Shown one piece after another: positions 1 to 14,300 of a stretch of 64,000 nt of DNA. The stretch lies in contig LGRX02034578.1 of the NCBI GenBank assembly GCA_001247695.2, positions 1 to 64,000 on the forward strand, given 5' to 3'. Positions within the stretch are counted from its first letter, which is position 1. Every line of letters starts with the position of its first letter. Origin of the DNA: Cymbomonas tetramitiformis (taxonomy: Eukaryota; Chlorophyta; Pyramimonadophyceae; Pyramimonadales; Pyramimonadaceae). A model generated the notes under the pieces. That model did no database searches and was not told the origin of the DNA. It saw only the letters and a list, made by a program, of their open reading frames with translations. The position numbers and the translations under genes are program-made.

Positions 1-2381
1 AAGGGTGGCTGTCCTGCGGATATTGTCGCGAGGGTGAGAGTGAGAGCGTGGGAAGGGTCGCTGTCCTGCGGGTATTGAGTTTGTTGTGGCATCAGCCAGC
101 GCCACGATGTAATGCGCCAGAGTTCTGCGGTAGTGGGAAGCGTTACACTTTCACTTCGTTGGAAGAGGGGATGACAGCGGACATTTGAAACGGGTGTTGT
201 GCAGGCAGTGTCACCTTTCACGTTGACAAGGTGAGTATGGCCGGGGCGCCCATGATGAGGCAATGCGCATGAGCAATGCTGCTGGGATTAGCATCCTGGT
301 GTGGGTTGGATAAGGAGTCAACGCGCGTGACGTAGTGCTGATCTAATTCTATGGACGTTAACTATGCGTGCTGCTATGCATGGGTGAATCGAAGTTTGAG
401 GAAGAGATTCTTCCACACTCTTATTGCACTCTATAGTGAACAACATTCAGTGTACCGGGAATGCACTGGCTTTGTTTGGAGGAGGGGGCGCACTACAATC
501 CATGATGGACAATTGAAAGAGAGAAATAAGTTTGGTGGTTTGGTACAGTTTGCCATGCAGTGAACATGATTCCTTCCGTTACCTTGGTATCCTTGCGGAA
601 AGAATGTTAGCAAAATTCAAGTTCGCAAACTGGACTTCTCTCTCGGCGCACTCAATCTTTTACCAGCATTGGTTGACGCCAAGATCGGTAGCATCTGCAT
701 AATCATGGCCCTGATTGTTGATGCATAGTGCGTTGATCGTGAGAGTGGGGAACAGGCTGATCCAAGGGTTGTAAATGCTCGGTCAATGCACCTGCTATCC
801 AATGCTACTGGGAGTGGTTTGGTAGCAGACCTGGGGGCGCATCCTCCAGGTAGGCATCCATGTCCTTACGTTCTTACTTTTGGTTTTGATCTGGATGTGA
901 ATACGGGATGGGGATTGGTTGTGTGTGCTCGATAGGGTCACACATTATAACGGCATATTACACGGGCTCTGCCACTCAGCACGTTGCGCTACATGCGGTG
1001 CTCTCTCACCCCGTGGATGGTTCTCGAATGAGTAGCAGATCAGATCGATAGCATGCTGAAGAGTGCTTGCCACACATGGCCGATCAGATTCCTCACTTCG
1101 GACAACTGAAAATGCGCCTTTCAACGACATGAAAGTATGCACGCGGTGCAACCCATTATAACGTTGCCCCTTAAAGTGTTCTCTAGATATGCTTTCGGCC
1201 CGACCACTTTGAATACATAACATAGAGCGCAACCACATGTTGATGAAATGCATTCAAAGCAGATTTCACTCCCCTTTAGCATCAGCTAATCTGTAAACCA
1301 ACTCTTGGAAAAGTAAAAGAAATTCACTACATCACATAGCATGATAGGACTTTTGTGATCTTTTGTATGCATAAGCAAAAGTAAGATAAAATTGTCCTCG
1401 CCAATCAGTCTAGAACATCGTAGACTACAAAATACCTTCTGAACCGTAGACTGCAAAATACACTGCTATGGAATATAAGGTTTGCCTTCATGGTCCAGGA
1501 AACTACCCCTAATGTGAGTCTTCCAAGCGATCCGCCATGCATCTTGCCTACGACCCTGCGGAGAAATATCCCGGACTTGGCCCCAAATGTATTAGAGGGT
1601 GTCCTTCCCCGCATATTCAGAGAAAAGGTGGGGTGAGTTTATCGATGCATGCATTAATAGCATCCGTGGAGTTGTAAGATCGACAAACTTGATCCCGGAA
1701 GATCAAAACGGCACGTGAAACAAGATACATTCCTACTTCGGGTAACTGCCATTTATGGACACCTACGCCCAACTTATCAATCTATTCGCCAGGGAATGCA
1801 AATTGTTGAATCGTTTCGAACCAACAGTTGGTGAAGGCATAATCTATACAGGCTCCTGAAAGATAACGAAAATGCCCGACAATTAGGAACAGTATCGATG
1901 AAAGCTACTGACGGCTATCACCGTAAAGACCAACGTATTTTTCGCAACCATTATTCACAAATCTATTTCGTTGTTGGAATCAGCAAAAGCCAACGAACAA
2001 AAGTGAAGCAATATCCTAAAAGGTTTACGTTCAACTATAGAGTAATATATTACAATGCTAAATACTGGTACAAATTTGGGTCTATGGTCGTCGACAATGG
2101 CAACCAGTCATCAGATGACAGGATACAACGGCTCAGAATAGGATGCTTTAGCTGCAGTGCATCAGCAACGTAGCTTTAAGTGAAAGATATGCCAGATCCG
2201 AGATAAAGCAGCTTAGTCGGCGCGTGATGAGCTTGGAAGAAAAACCTGCAAGTGCGTCCCATATCAAAACTCTCTTATCAAGGATATTCACGCACATTGC
2301 ATACAGTGCCGTGCCCAGCAACCGCGTAAGTCGAGATTTAAAAACATAAAAGAAAAAGGGGACAGTCATACCAAAAACATC
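1..2381. other. Low-copy sequence, no supported gene
   Basis: I see no recognisable gene. The open frames here are short (under about 105 codons), overlap on both strands and show no known domain. Base composition is near 45% GC up to about 1250 and more AT-rich afterwards. The last part (about 2200-2381) would be 3' flank or UTR of the small minus-strand gene that ends at 2382. Confidence 0.4.
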
Positions 2382-2774
2382 TTATTTCTTTTCCACTGGC
2401 GAGGCCGCAAAAGCGATCAGTTCCTGATGGTGGTGTTGATTGTCAAAGGTTTCTGCGTGTAAAAAGAGAGGACGAGTTAGCACGTATCTCATCATTGCTA
2501 CAAGGCGAAACGCTCGGTATGCAGCACAATGTAAATTGGTTCTGTAACCTTAGAGTCCAAAGTCAGCAAGGTTAGTTGTGCAATATTGAAAGATATACTG
2601 ACCTGGGGCTGGGCGGTAGGTTGCTACCGAGGTGGCAGCGAATCCTGCCACAAGGCTGGCGGCGACTGCACTTCTCGTGTTCGGCATGCTCTGTGCGATT
2701 TTGCAAATTGTGACAGCACTGACTCCAAGGAAGCCGAGAGTTGCCGCCATTTGCATAGGAAGTTCAGTCTTCAT
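2382..2774 (-). CDS. Small two-exon membrane protein, 80 residues, unknown function
   Basis: I do not recognise the family. Exon 1 runs from the ATG at 2774 down to 2603 (57 codons plus one base). It ends at a GTCAGT donor, and the acceptor is ACACGCAG just above 2452. Exon 2 (2452-2382) joins in phase and ends in TAA, giving 80 residues. The protein has two hydrophobic stretches, about residues 9-29 (starting MAATLGFLGVSAV) and 34-53 (SAVAASLVAGFAATSV), separated by a short SMPNTR loop. A His/Gln-rich then acidic/lysine tail is coded by exon 2. This suggests a small hairpin-type integral membrane protein of an organelle or endomembrane. An acceptor-like TATATGGCAG sits 17 bases before the ATG and a donor-like CAGGTAAGAG near 2997, so a leader intron is possible. 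The in-phase intron and clean stop are the main support; expression is not shown. Confidence 0.55.
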
Positions 2775-4291
2775 TCTTATTCCAGATACCTGCCATATAA
2801 AGCTTCGGTGACACGATGCGCGAGCACATGTTGGACGGGACAAACGTATAGAAGCAAGCGTAAGGAACAGCGCAAACAGTTTACGCAAACAGGTTACGCC
2901 AACATCGCAAACACGTACGCAGCCTAGCAACCACTGAACATCAAGAAATGAACGAAACAGAGATGTTCCAGAGACTTCAGGCCGCTGAGAACTCTTACCT
3001 GAAGTTCAGTTTAAAATGTGTGGGTGCAGGTAAGCAAAAAATAAAGTGCTTTGGGACTCTGTAAATGAAAAACAGGTCGTTTCCTCCTTTTTGTATTGGC
3101 GAGTTCCATGTAGACCATCGCGGGCGATGACGCATCGGCGAATATCTCGATCCGTCATGACACCTCGGAAGATATGATAAAGATCTAACATATCCTCGTG
3201 CGCTGCCTGGCGAGGGTGTCGACTTGTTGCACTGAGAAAATACGATTCTGCCAGCAAAAGAAGATATATATATCGTCCATTAAATCACTGAAGCGTCGGA
3301 AGATGACGCAAGGCCTATCCTCTTGTATAGTTTCGTTGATGTTTGAAACGTCATAAACTTCAACCGTCGCCTGAGGACAGGCCAAGACAAGCCCTTTACT
3401 GGCTTCATTTACCGTTTAGATGGATCTTCGTTTGCTTTTCACACTCATGCGATCGCGATGGGTCGTGATCTCACCCATTAATGGGGCGCTATAACTACAC
3501 TCCTATGCATCCGGGTAGAGCCTAGAGCGCAAGCAATTATCTATAGTGACGTCGGACGGATCGAGCGAGAGATCAGTGTTTGTCTTTGTCGCATTTTATG
3601 GTTTTTTAGCCGCGTTCGTGTTATCACGGTGTTCACGATATCCTTTATGATACGCCCTATAATGTATAATAATAGGCTTGAAAGATCCAATATAAACTAT
3701 TCTTGCGGATAACACTACACCGCGGTATCGCGTCTAGAATAATAGTTATTAACTATCATAGTTTTGCTAAACTACCATTCTATCCGTATGCTGCTCCGGT
3801 TGATTTTTGGAACCATCGTCGAAGATTGTGATGGCTCAAGGCGACACAGGGGCCTCCTGGGGACCCCATTTCCAATTTCCTTGCATGTACACATTGGGTT
3901 AGGAGTGATCTCGAAGAATTTGTGTTGGTGTTGCGAATTTAGGCTGCCAAGGTTTTAATTTAGGGACGATATTGCTAACAAGGGCGTGGGCTTCCCCAAG
4001 GGGAATGATCTTGCCCACCCCACGCTCCCACCCAACGCATGTGTCAACCTATTCAGGACCGAGTCAATGCATGGCAGGTACACACCACCGTACTACAACA
4101 CGAGCCAAAATATACAAACACGTTGCACCATTTAAACCCACCGAATCTACATCGTGCGACTACGTTTAACGCGCGGGGCTCAACATTCTTTTTGGCCGCG
4201 CAGGGCTCAACACACTTCCAAGTCAATCTGTTGACACCATATCCCCCACAAACTCGTGAGGCGTTGCAAGATGCCATTGCCCCTGCCCTGC
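2775..4291. other. Non-coding stretch upstream of the small gene
   Basis: This is probably the promoter and leader region of the minus-strand gene ending at 2774 (its leader intron may run from about 2997 to 2790), followed by AT-rich sequence to about 4170. I find no domain or long frame. The last 100 bases before the 202-bp satellite become C-rich. Confidence 0.3.
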
Positions 4292-4735
4292 GAATACAAA
4301 CTCAAACACACCCCCGTGGATGTATATTACCACCCACGACCCCATCCCGCCATTCCCGCTCATCCCTAACCCAACCGCCCCACGCCACCCTCCCACTCAG
4401 CGCTCAGCCTTAAATCCCACACCCCCCTGTGGGCAACCCCTCAGGCCACCCCACCTCCACAGCGGAAGTTCGATGCCAACCGACCCATGGCGTTAATACA
4501 AACTCAAACACACCCCCGTGGATGTATATTACCACCCACGACCCCATCCCGCCATTCCCGCTCATCCCTAACCCAACCGCCCCACGCCACCCTCCCACTC
4601 AGCGCTCAGCCTTAAATCCCACACCCCCCTGTGGCCAACCCCTCAGGCCACCCCACCTCCACAGCGGAAGTTCGATGTCAACCGACCCATGGCGTTAATA
4701 CAAACTCAAACACATCTCCATGGATGTATATTACC
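4292..4735. repeat. 202-bp satellite array, left part
   Basis: Just over two copies of a C-rich unit of 202 bp. The recurring word ACAAACTCAAACACA starts at 4296, 4498 and 4700. Copies are nearly identical, so open frames on both strands repeat in step and are not genes. The array stops abruptly in TTACC at 4735, where the LTR element begins. It resumes at 15150 with the same TTACC in the same register, so this is one array cut by an insertion. Confidence 0.9.
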
Positions 4736-5354
4736 TCTTAAGGGTTCGCTTGGAAGCGATATGATATATGATATATAGCGAGGCTATTATGGAACGTTAA
4801 TAGCTCACGCAGCGTCTGTGTGGATATGAGTGCAGTGCTTCTTCAGAAGTGACTGCTGTAGCCCAACGCTACCTCATTTTACGCAATGCCCCGCATCTCA
4901 TAGATGCCACCACAATTGGGTTGTGAACCCAAGGCATTGGTTGAACAATCAGTATCGGCTGAACGAATAAGCCATATGATACTCGCATGCTTGTTCAGAA
5001 CATGCTAGAAGCGAAGATGAGTTTTCTCCGAACACTTCCGGTTCTTCAAGACTTCATCTTGCTTTGTCATCTCGATGCCACAACCTGGCCTCTCGATGAC
5101 AGGTGTCACTCAAGGTGAGTGAAGGACAAATGGTATGACTGTACATGTCATAGTCGACCGTACTGACGACTGTCATAAATGTATGACGCGACTCGACCTG
5201 TACAGTCATGATCGACCATACTGTCGACTGTCATAATAATATATGACACGACCGACTGTCATAATAATATATGACATGACATGACATGACATGGATGACA
5301 GGTATGACACGTATGACATGTATGACACATATGTCATCGGTCATAACCCTGACA
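4736..5354 (+). repeat. Left LTR of the 10.4-kb element
   Basis: Direct repeat of 14489-15149. The 3' third is built from imperfect TGACATG/TATGACA and CGACTGTCATA repeats (about 5110-5340). It ends CCCTGACA. Compared with the right LTR it lacks about 40 bp just before the final ACA, flanked by CTG in the right copy, as slippage would produce. No tRNA-like primer-binding site starting TGG follows directly; the interior begins GATCTCCCC. Confidence 0.85.
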
Positions 5355-8300
5355 GATCTCCCCTCTTAAGAGAGTTGTGACCTCACAACGGGCATACCTT
5401 TGTATATGTCTTTAATGTCTTTGTTGTTGTCGCTTCTTGCTGGTACCAGTCTTCTTACACCGATTTGAGGCGTCCCTCATGGTGTTTTTAGGTTATTGGG
5501 GGGAACTGAGTCCACTTTAGTCCCTCACCTTAGGCATTTAGCCATACAGTCCTTAGGATGTAGCCCACCTTTCCGGAAATCGTATCGTTGAGTGACGTTC
5601 CAAGGTTCAATGAAGAGCGTTTTCGCGATACAATTCTACGCTGGATTACTGATTGATCCACACGTTATCATGTATGTGCTAGACGATTCAAAGCATCCGA
5701 AGTCTACGTTACGGATTATTTGCGCTAGCCGTCGTCGCCTTTGCGCGATCGATGATCCCACGATTATAACGAATTATATTCGAACGATTCTCGGCCTAAT
5801 ATAGTGCACCCAACTCTTCCTCCCCTCCTTAAGCTACTTTGGAGGATCCTAGGCGATGATGGGGAGCCCGATTTCGATAATAAACGAACAAAGGGGCTTG
5901 TTTTAATGCAAACGGAGCGGCCCTGCTTAACGGAATTGGATTTATAATCCTTTACCGGTCTGCTCAACTCCTTAATATTTTTGTCCAGTACGCACGCTTT
6001 GACGAACATCTATCGCGATGAGTGAGAATGGATTCGCCACGTACTAATGTGAAATTTATTTAGTTATGTTTGTCAAGCACAACTTAGGATCACAACTCCT
6101 TCTACCTCAGTCAATATCTCCGGTAGCTTCGGATGACTGGCCAAGAATCCGATGACAAACCACGGTTTTGGCAAAGGTAGCATTTAGCAGTTTTTTCACA
6201 GATATTGGTACCCGCATATGCGTATCTGTGTAAGGGTATGATTTATACAAGGCTCACTACACCTTAGCAAGGAAGGATCAATTCCTGCTCCTGTCATATC
6301 AATTTGATGCAGGGTAAAAAATGTTAGGGATATAACCCTGCAGTTCTCGGGTTGCAGCCCATTGCACCGAAGATGCATCGCAGTCTTGGGATGCAGCCCT
6401 GCAGTTCTTGGGATGCAGCCCTGATATATTTATACGACCGATGGATGAAAACCTCTTGGGTATATGTTTCCACGGCCTGATTATTTTTAGGTCGGCATTT
6501 ATTGGCAAAAGTCATTGGCTATCAGCTTTTGACTCAGAAGCCACAATGTTATAGAAGCTGCGACCTATTGTGATCATATGCGGCAGTTATGCCTTCAGCA
6601 TACGTAGACAATATGATTATGTGGAACTTATAATCCCACTTAAGTTGCATCATGATAAATTTTCCAGGTGTTAACAAGTGTTCAGGATTTGATAAGGGGT
6701 TGACGCCCCACAAGCCAAAGGTCACTGTCTCATAAGGCTCGCCTCAAGTGTGCGGCTTTGAGGATTAGCGTTCTGGCGAGGCACAGTCATGATGCTTCCT
6801 AGTCCAAAGAGCTGGAAATGAGAGTGCTCAAGATATCCAAAGACAGGAAGGCTTTTGGTTGGCCAGTGTTACTATCAAGATGCTTAACCTTGATGGAATG
6901 GCATTCGGATACAAACTGTGCAACCATGCATGTGACTTATGCATTGGTGTATGACTTTGATGAATTGTCTCTTGTTATGAACCTGGAAGGAATGACGGCA
7001 ATTTAGCTAGAGTGGCGGATTTACTCACTCGGCTTTGCTGTTTATGGATTTCGATGCCTGATGGCACAACTGGCAATCCTTTGCTCAGATGCTTTCCTCA
7101 AGACATTGGCAACAACTTGTGTGCCAGCTTCTCAAGATTTGGGGAAAAACCATGGATCAACAATTTATCAATCAAAACACATGTATCAAGGTTGATTCAT
7201 CGAATCCTTCAACTCTTGAATTTCGACAATCAGCATCCCAGGCTGTTGACGTCAAAGTGATGGTCTTAAGCTTACAATATAGCTTATTCACATTTGAAAA
7301 ACCATCGTTCTCCTATGTCAGTGCCCTTCATATACTATGATAGAGCCGGAGAAATATGCATCTATGATTTCTTCATAATGAACTTCATGTGTCAGTAAGT
7401 CAAATAAGACTTCATTTGATGTTTCAATCGGCATGATGTACCGTGTCATCAATTTTATGGCTGCTATACACAGATGCTGGAACTTTTGATAAGATTTTTA
7501 ATTTTCCAAGCAAATCACAATAATGTAAGGTGTGGCAGCTGTATGAACATGAATGAATCTATACTCTTCCTCCCCCTTGCAAAAAGAGATGTATCAAACC
7601 AATTAGATGGTGATGGAGGATGTTATTCAATCATTGTGTTATGTAAAAAATGGTTTGAAAGAGAATCAGACTAAGATTACTCATCGAATGCTTTAGAGGT
7701 AACAATGTCAATCTAAACATTGATTCTCTGTACGTCATATTGGCAACATGCCTGACGATTTTGAATGTGGCAAATGCCAGATGATGTCAAATGCAGTTGC
7801 TGGGTTGCAGCCCACATACATTTGTCAATTCAGGGTCATTATAGTGTGCCCAATTTAGACAATGTTCTGGAAAATGATTGTCATGATGAACAAAGAAATT
7901 AGTGATGGAGAGTTACCGAAGTTTAACTTTGGTATCGAAGCTAATGGAGAGTCAATCAAGAAGTGTCTTAATGACGACAACTTACTACGAGTTGTATTTT
8001 CGTAGGTGATGGATGGCTGACATGTCATTTCGTTATGAATAGAACATGGCATTGCCTAGTGATATGTGTATATTCTTCAGCACATGATCACTTATCTCAA
8101 TGGTGCCCATGTTATTTTTGGGCAAACACTATTCAGAGACTTATTATGATAAAGAAGTATGAATGATGAATGTGTCATTTCAATCCGATAGAATTGTGAC
8201 TTGTTTTATGACTATAAAATTTCTGTTACTTTCCAGAATGAGGATGAATTGTGCTTGGAGATCGTATGAAGATTGAGAGTTTTCCAAGACTTAGTGGCCT

Positions 8301-11300
8301 AATGGATGAGGCAACAAATTTCTATACATTCCCGAATGAGTTTTCAAAGAGTCTTTATTCCTCAATGAAGCATGCTTGTCTTATGTGCAAAAATGATATG
8401 AAATTACAAATATGATGTCAATCTATATGTGGATGGCTTATACCATTGTATGCTATTCCACAAATAAATAGTGATGTCAGAATAAAACTTTGGACAATTG
8501 CAACTTAGTACAAATTTGAGTGCATTCAAGTCCACTAAAATGTTCAGAATCTGAATTTAATGTACTTTTCTAGCTAAAGTTACCATTGACTGTCCAACAT
8601 CCACTCTGGACATTGTTTCTTACGTCTTTTGGCATCGCGCTCAGCGTTTTTCTTATTCTGCAAGCGCCTCTTTGCTACTTTTTCATCCGGAACGTTGTAC
8701 CGGCTACGAAACTTGCTGGTAACTTCTTCTTCTGAGCTTTCTTCATCCAAAAGCAAAACTGGCTTCAACTTGTCTTGTTCTTTCATCTAGGACGAATCAC
8801 ACAGGGATGCAGCAGACCTGCAGCATGAGAAGAAAATAAACAGCAAGAAAGTCATTATGCAAAATCACCACTGAAGGAGATGACTTTCATCATAGGGTGG
8901 TATATTGGTTGTTTCATATGACACATAGAAGATATGAATAATTCGTAGAGAATTTTGGGATAAACATCCTGGATTGGCTGTGCTTGATTGCTCTATGCAT
9001 AAGAATGACCGAAGAGTTTGCTTGCCATCTTTCAGCTATATAGCGTGGAGGTTGCTTAACAACGGTTGGGTCATAAGCTAAATAGCTATGTCAGCTATGT
9101 CGGAGGCTGAATAGCCATGATTGCACAGACTCTGTCTTTCATGATGAATAGACCTCTGAGAAATGGTGTCTGAAAAATCAATACGTTTGACAACAACTCA
9201 ACCCTTTGGTATGATGAAGAGCTGATGATCTTTGTTGCACTACAATTGTTTAATGTGCACTAATGAAATGCCTCGTGATATATAATCTCACAGAATAGGC
9301 ATTGCTCAATGGCGATATGATCAGATATGTAATGATCAATGAAGACAAGATGGTTGGTATGGCTCATTCAGTAGGCGTAATTACCTCAAAGAGATGCCAA
9401 TACACAGATACATATCAAGACATAAGGGCAATAGGCTTATTGTATAGCCTTCAAGGCAGCTAGCATTTATGCTGCATCGGTCAGCTCAGTGGCTTTGACC
9501 TTTCTAGGTATTGTACTCAGGCCGTGGCCTGCATATTGCATTGAGTAATCTTGACACCTTTAATGATCCAATCAGAGGATATGTATGAAGTATCAAGAAT
9601 GGTTGCCCTTTCCAATGATCATCGGTGGCAGAGGCTATAGTGCTTGCACCGTGTCAATATACAATTCTAGTCTGGATATGTGCTAGACTGGATGTATACA
9701 ATGTCTAGGTCTTCAAAATCAAGCTCATATGTATGTTATGGCTGATGACCTTAGAAATGTTTGATACATATATGTGTCAACTTCATGGAGTTCTGCATGG
9801 TTTGACTATATATAGTCAGGCTTACCAAAGCAAAAACGATGATGCAACTTAATTGTTTTATTTTATTATTTGTCTTTATTATTTATTTGGTTTTTAGTTG
9901 TATTTTTAGCTTACCATCTTCCCCCCTCAAGGAAATGTATTGCTAGGCGGTTGTCAAGCGCCGTTTAAATACAACAGAGGTCCGACCTCTATGTGATGAC
10001 GTGATAGCTTACTATGAAGCTGGATGGCAGTTCTCGGGATGCAGCCCCTTGCACCGAAGGTGCATTGCAGTTCTTGGGATGCAGCCCGAATTCACGTCAT
10101 CAGCGTGGGTCATATAGTGCCCATGCATGTGCTGTATAAAATACAACACTACCCTCCAGCAGCGAAGTGGTTTGCTATTACCATTATCGTATGCTGTGGG
10201 ATGTCAATATATAATCAGAGAGCATGGATATATATATATATATGTACCATGTTTGTCAATATCGGAGAGACTATGTCTTCTTTAAAATCCTCATGACTAT
10301 ATATATAATGGTGGTATACTGATGTCAACACCTTCTCTCTGAGTGATTCATTGATTTCAGATGTGATGTCGTGGCAAAAAATATGTCCACGTCATTGGCA
10401 CGAGTCATGTTGTGTCCATGCATACACGATCTTAGCGCAGGTCACAATACAGTGCCCGAGCATACGCGATTTTAGCGTAGGTCACATTGTGCCTCCATTT
10501 ATTACATCTGAGAATATATGTTACTCATCTTTGTGAGTCTAGACAGCATTGTGCTGATTGCAATGCTTTCTCTAGTGACTTATATATCACAGATTATACC
10601 AATGTGGTGATCAGTCCAGTGCAATATTTTGTCACCGGAATGTACAGGGATTGTGAATGATTGCAATCCAGCCGGAGGAATAATCTCTACAGCTATTCTG
10701 TACTAATGAATTCATTGGAGTTATACTCATTCGACGATTCAAAACCCATGTCATTTGTAGTAATGACAACTCACATGGATATATAGGGTTTTTATCAGAA
10801 TGCTTTTATGTGGTGTCAACATTTATGAACAATTCACTTGCATCTCAGGACAAAAGAGTTACGCTTGGAAGGTCTTGCATGGTGGTCACCAACAGTTATC
10901 AGCTGTTATTCGGGTGCCAAATTCTGCCTTCAGCACTGGGACTATATCAACCAGTCTTACAGCGATGCACTTGTCCTTCCCACTCTTATATACAGCTATA
11001 GTGCCAAAGTATATCTGGTGGGAAATATATATATATACATTATATAACTATCATCTTCTGATCCAGGAAATGCAATTAAGCATGGTATCAGGTTATATGT
11101 TATGTATATATTCAGCATTCCAAACTTACTCGAGAATGTAAATGCTGAACAAAAGTCAACTTATAGTCATTGGAATATAGTTTCCCATCCGAATTTACAC
11201 TTTATTAGTGACGGTGGATTCAACGTTGTACAGATTTCAACGTTATTTGTGGATGCAGTGATTTTATCAAAAGCAATCCATCAGAAATCACCAGATCGGA

Positions 11301-14300
11301 ATATGAAATGGATATGTGTGAATCCTATCCACCTTCTTCCCCCCTTGAGGAAGTGTGAATACATAGGCAGTCAGTTGTTTATATACTTTATAGCTTATAG
11401 CTTATAGCTTGCAGTCCTTATAGAAAGCAGCTCATACAGTTTTAGGGTTGCAGCCCTACAGTCCTTGGGTTGTAGCCCTGCAGTTTTTGGGTTGTTGCCC
11501 TACAGTTTTAGGGTTGTTGCCCATAGTATTATCATGTCTACGATGATTTAGCATGATATAATAATGCCAAAAAACGAAGTTTTTCCAAATAATGGCGGCA
11601 TTTTAGGGCATGTGTGGTTACAGTGGCCCTATTACCCAATACAGTGTTTAGGGTGTTACTTGATATCAGTAACCCTAATACAGGTAAAAAATAAGCAGTA
11701 TAACGATTTTGCCAAGATTTTTAAGCAAAACTGCATTCAATACCTAAGTGAATGTTAGGTGATTTTCAGAGGGTACGTTATACCCCTGACACACACATTC
11801 AAATATTAGGGTGTTACAGGGTGTTACACGTGTTATGTCTTTCAGGGATTGTTATTTGATAGATAAATATCCATTATAGCAAAAAAAATCAATCCCGAAT
11901 TTGCAAAAGATTACACGTACAGCATTTTGACCGATTTAGTGTTACAGCCAATATGTTTACCCCTATATATTACACACCTAATATCTAGGGTGTTACACGA
12001 GATATGACATGTGTCATTATGATTTTCTCATACCTCAATAGGTATAAAATCATATTATCAAATAAAATAGGGTCCGATTTTCAATTTTCAAATCTATCGC
12101 AAACGGATTTTACCTATTTTGGCCGTTTTTGGCTATATATATATATATATATACATATCTCTGTGTGTGTGTGGACTGCAAAGTACAGAAGCACTACAAA
12201 TCACTTTTCCTTTGCACATGACAAATTTCATGGCATAAAAGTGAATTATGCTGTATATCAACATCTGTGGTTGATCACATTTCTGGGTTTTACTGATTTA
12301 AACCCATGGAGGCAAATGCACTCTCTGGTGATATTTAAGATATATCAACTGTAATGATTTCACAGTTGTGTCAGATCCTAAGATATATTTGGATGTATAC
12401 AACGAGTATATCAAGTGATATCTCTATGTTCAAATACATCTGGACACTGCTAGATGTAATCTAAGCAGTTTTTACACAACACATTGTTTGTGTATATGTA
12501 TGTCCACAACCACCTTTTGTCAATTCATGTATGGTTGCTGATCTGAGTTGGTACATGCATGTGAAGTGATCATCTGTATCAACTGTCAGAATGCAATGTA
12601 GATATTGATGTTGCTCCAGCGATGATATGTAAGTGAGACGCATGGACAGTGCTCAACAGTGACCAGCTGTTTTTTGAGCACTGTATACTGCCTTCGGGTC
12701 TGGAGATATCTCCATCCAGCCCTTCAGCATGTTATTTGATCCTGTCCCATATCTATCGCCATCACTTGACACTTCCACGCACATGTGTTTGCTTGGAAGT
12801 GGGATCTATGTATTATGTATTGATACAATACTTAATCATTACACTTGGAGTCAGTGTATTGTCAACATGAATGCTAGTGTTTGTGCAGTGTATAGTACTG
12901 CTGATTAGTACTATTGTGTGTGTGTGTGTTTACTTACACACACTTTGCAAGATCTTTATGGATATCACAATATCCTAACAGCTTATCATGCAGATTGTCA
13001 GCATACCACGTACTGATTATATCTAACATGATATATATAGTTTAGGGATTGTTGTAATTCCATGATAATCTCATTACGATATGAGTTGCTGATAAATTTC
13101 ACATGAAGCTCAGGTGAGCATTCCTTCAAGTAATCCACCATAGAATGTACATGTTACCTGGAGAGCATCTCGGCTCCACCAGGGCACGACAAACTAATTA
13201 TGGTGTTATGATTACTGTCAGGCACCCTTTGCAACATGGATTCTAATATAGTTTAGCATTCACTGCAATATGCTTATGCTTTATTTAATACAGCTGTTAT
13301 CGTGATCAAGCTGTTCAATGTAATAAAGTATGTAACATTTACAACATTGCAATCATTCAGAATAAAATGTGTGCATGATATAGAAGTATATGCACTGTGT
13401 ATTAATGATTGCTGTAAGTGAAATGAGTGTATAAGTGTGTGTGCTGATCTGCACACACATGTTGTGCACAAATCACTGTGCTGTTGATAAGTATAATGCT
13501 GATGATCAAAAGTATTTGTGTGGTCATCAGAACATTGGAATCTGCTGCATGGTATTGTAGCATGGTATAATAATGCATGGTACATATCGCTGCATGCGAT
13601 GGATAGTATATGCTGCAAGTGTGCGTGTGTGTGTGTGTGATATCACAGATTCAGCTACACACACAACATATAGTACACAGACATGTGATTGCACAGCGTC
13701 CATATTTATCTGATTTCATCTACTTATATGTGTGTGTGTGTGGCTACACACACAGCATATGATGCACACCCATGTGATTGCAAACTTGTATGTAATCTGC
13801 CAGTAAATGGATAACATCATCTCTTATGTGCAAGCATCACAGATTTTAAGTAGCATGCTGCATATATGTATACCATCATCGCGCATCGTCTGTTCATGAT
13901 GAATCTAGCAGGTGTATGTATATCCTGTCAAGCAGAATCATCATGCGCGCGTAGACTAGTGATTTTTGCAACCATTTGAAATGACAAGATTTTGATGCGT
14001 ACACTGCACTGAAATTAATGCGAGTAGCGATTTATCAAAGTCGCTGATGTGCGCGCTGCAATTAGTGAACATATCTCTGTCGCAGGTATGTATGGCATAT
14101 GATATGAATGCCATTTCGTGTATGGAACATACACTGATGACGATTTGTTCATCTGCGCGTCAGTATGTCGCATATAGTGCAATTTTGCGAATGATAGCAG
14201 CGTATGTATGCGATTTGTATGCTGTATGCACACCTCTTCGCGCTGTTATACTTTGACGGCGTGTATGTGAACAAATGCGATTGCGACGATGTCTCCTCGC

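Noticed and set aside
10800..11141. Open frames shared with 47904-48160
   Set aside because: The two LARD copies are similar at the DNA level in all frames; differences do not favour synonymous positions as far as I can judge by eye.
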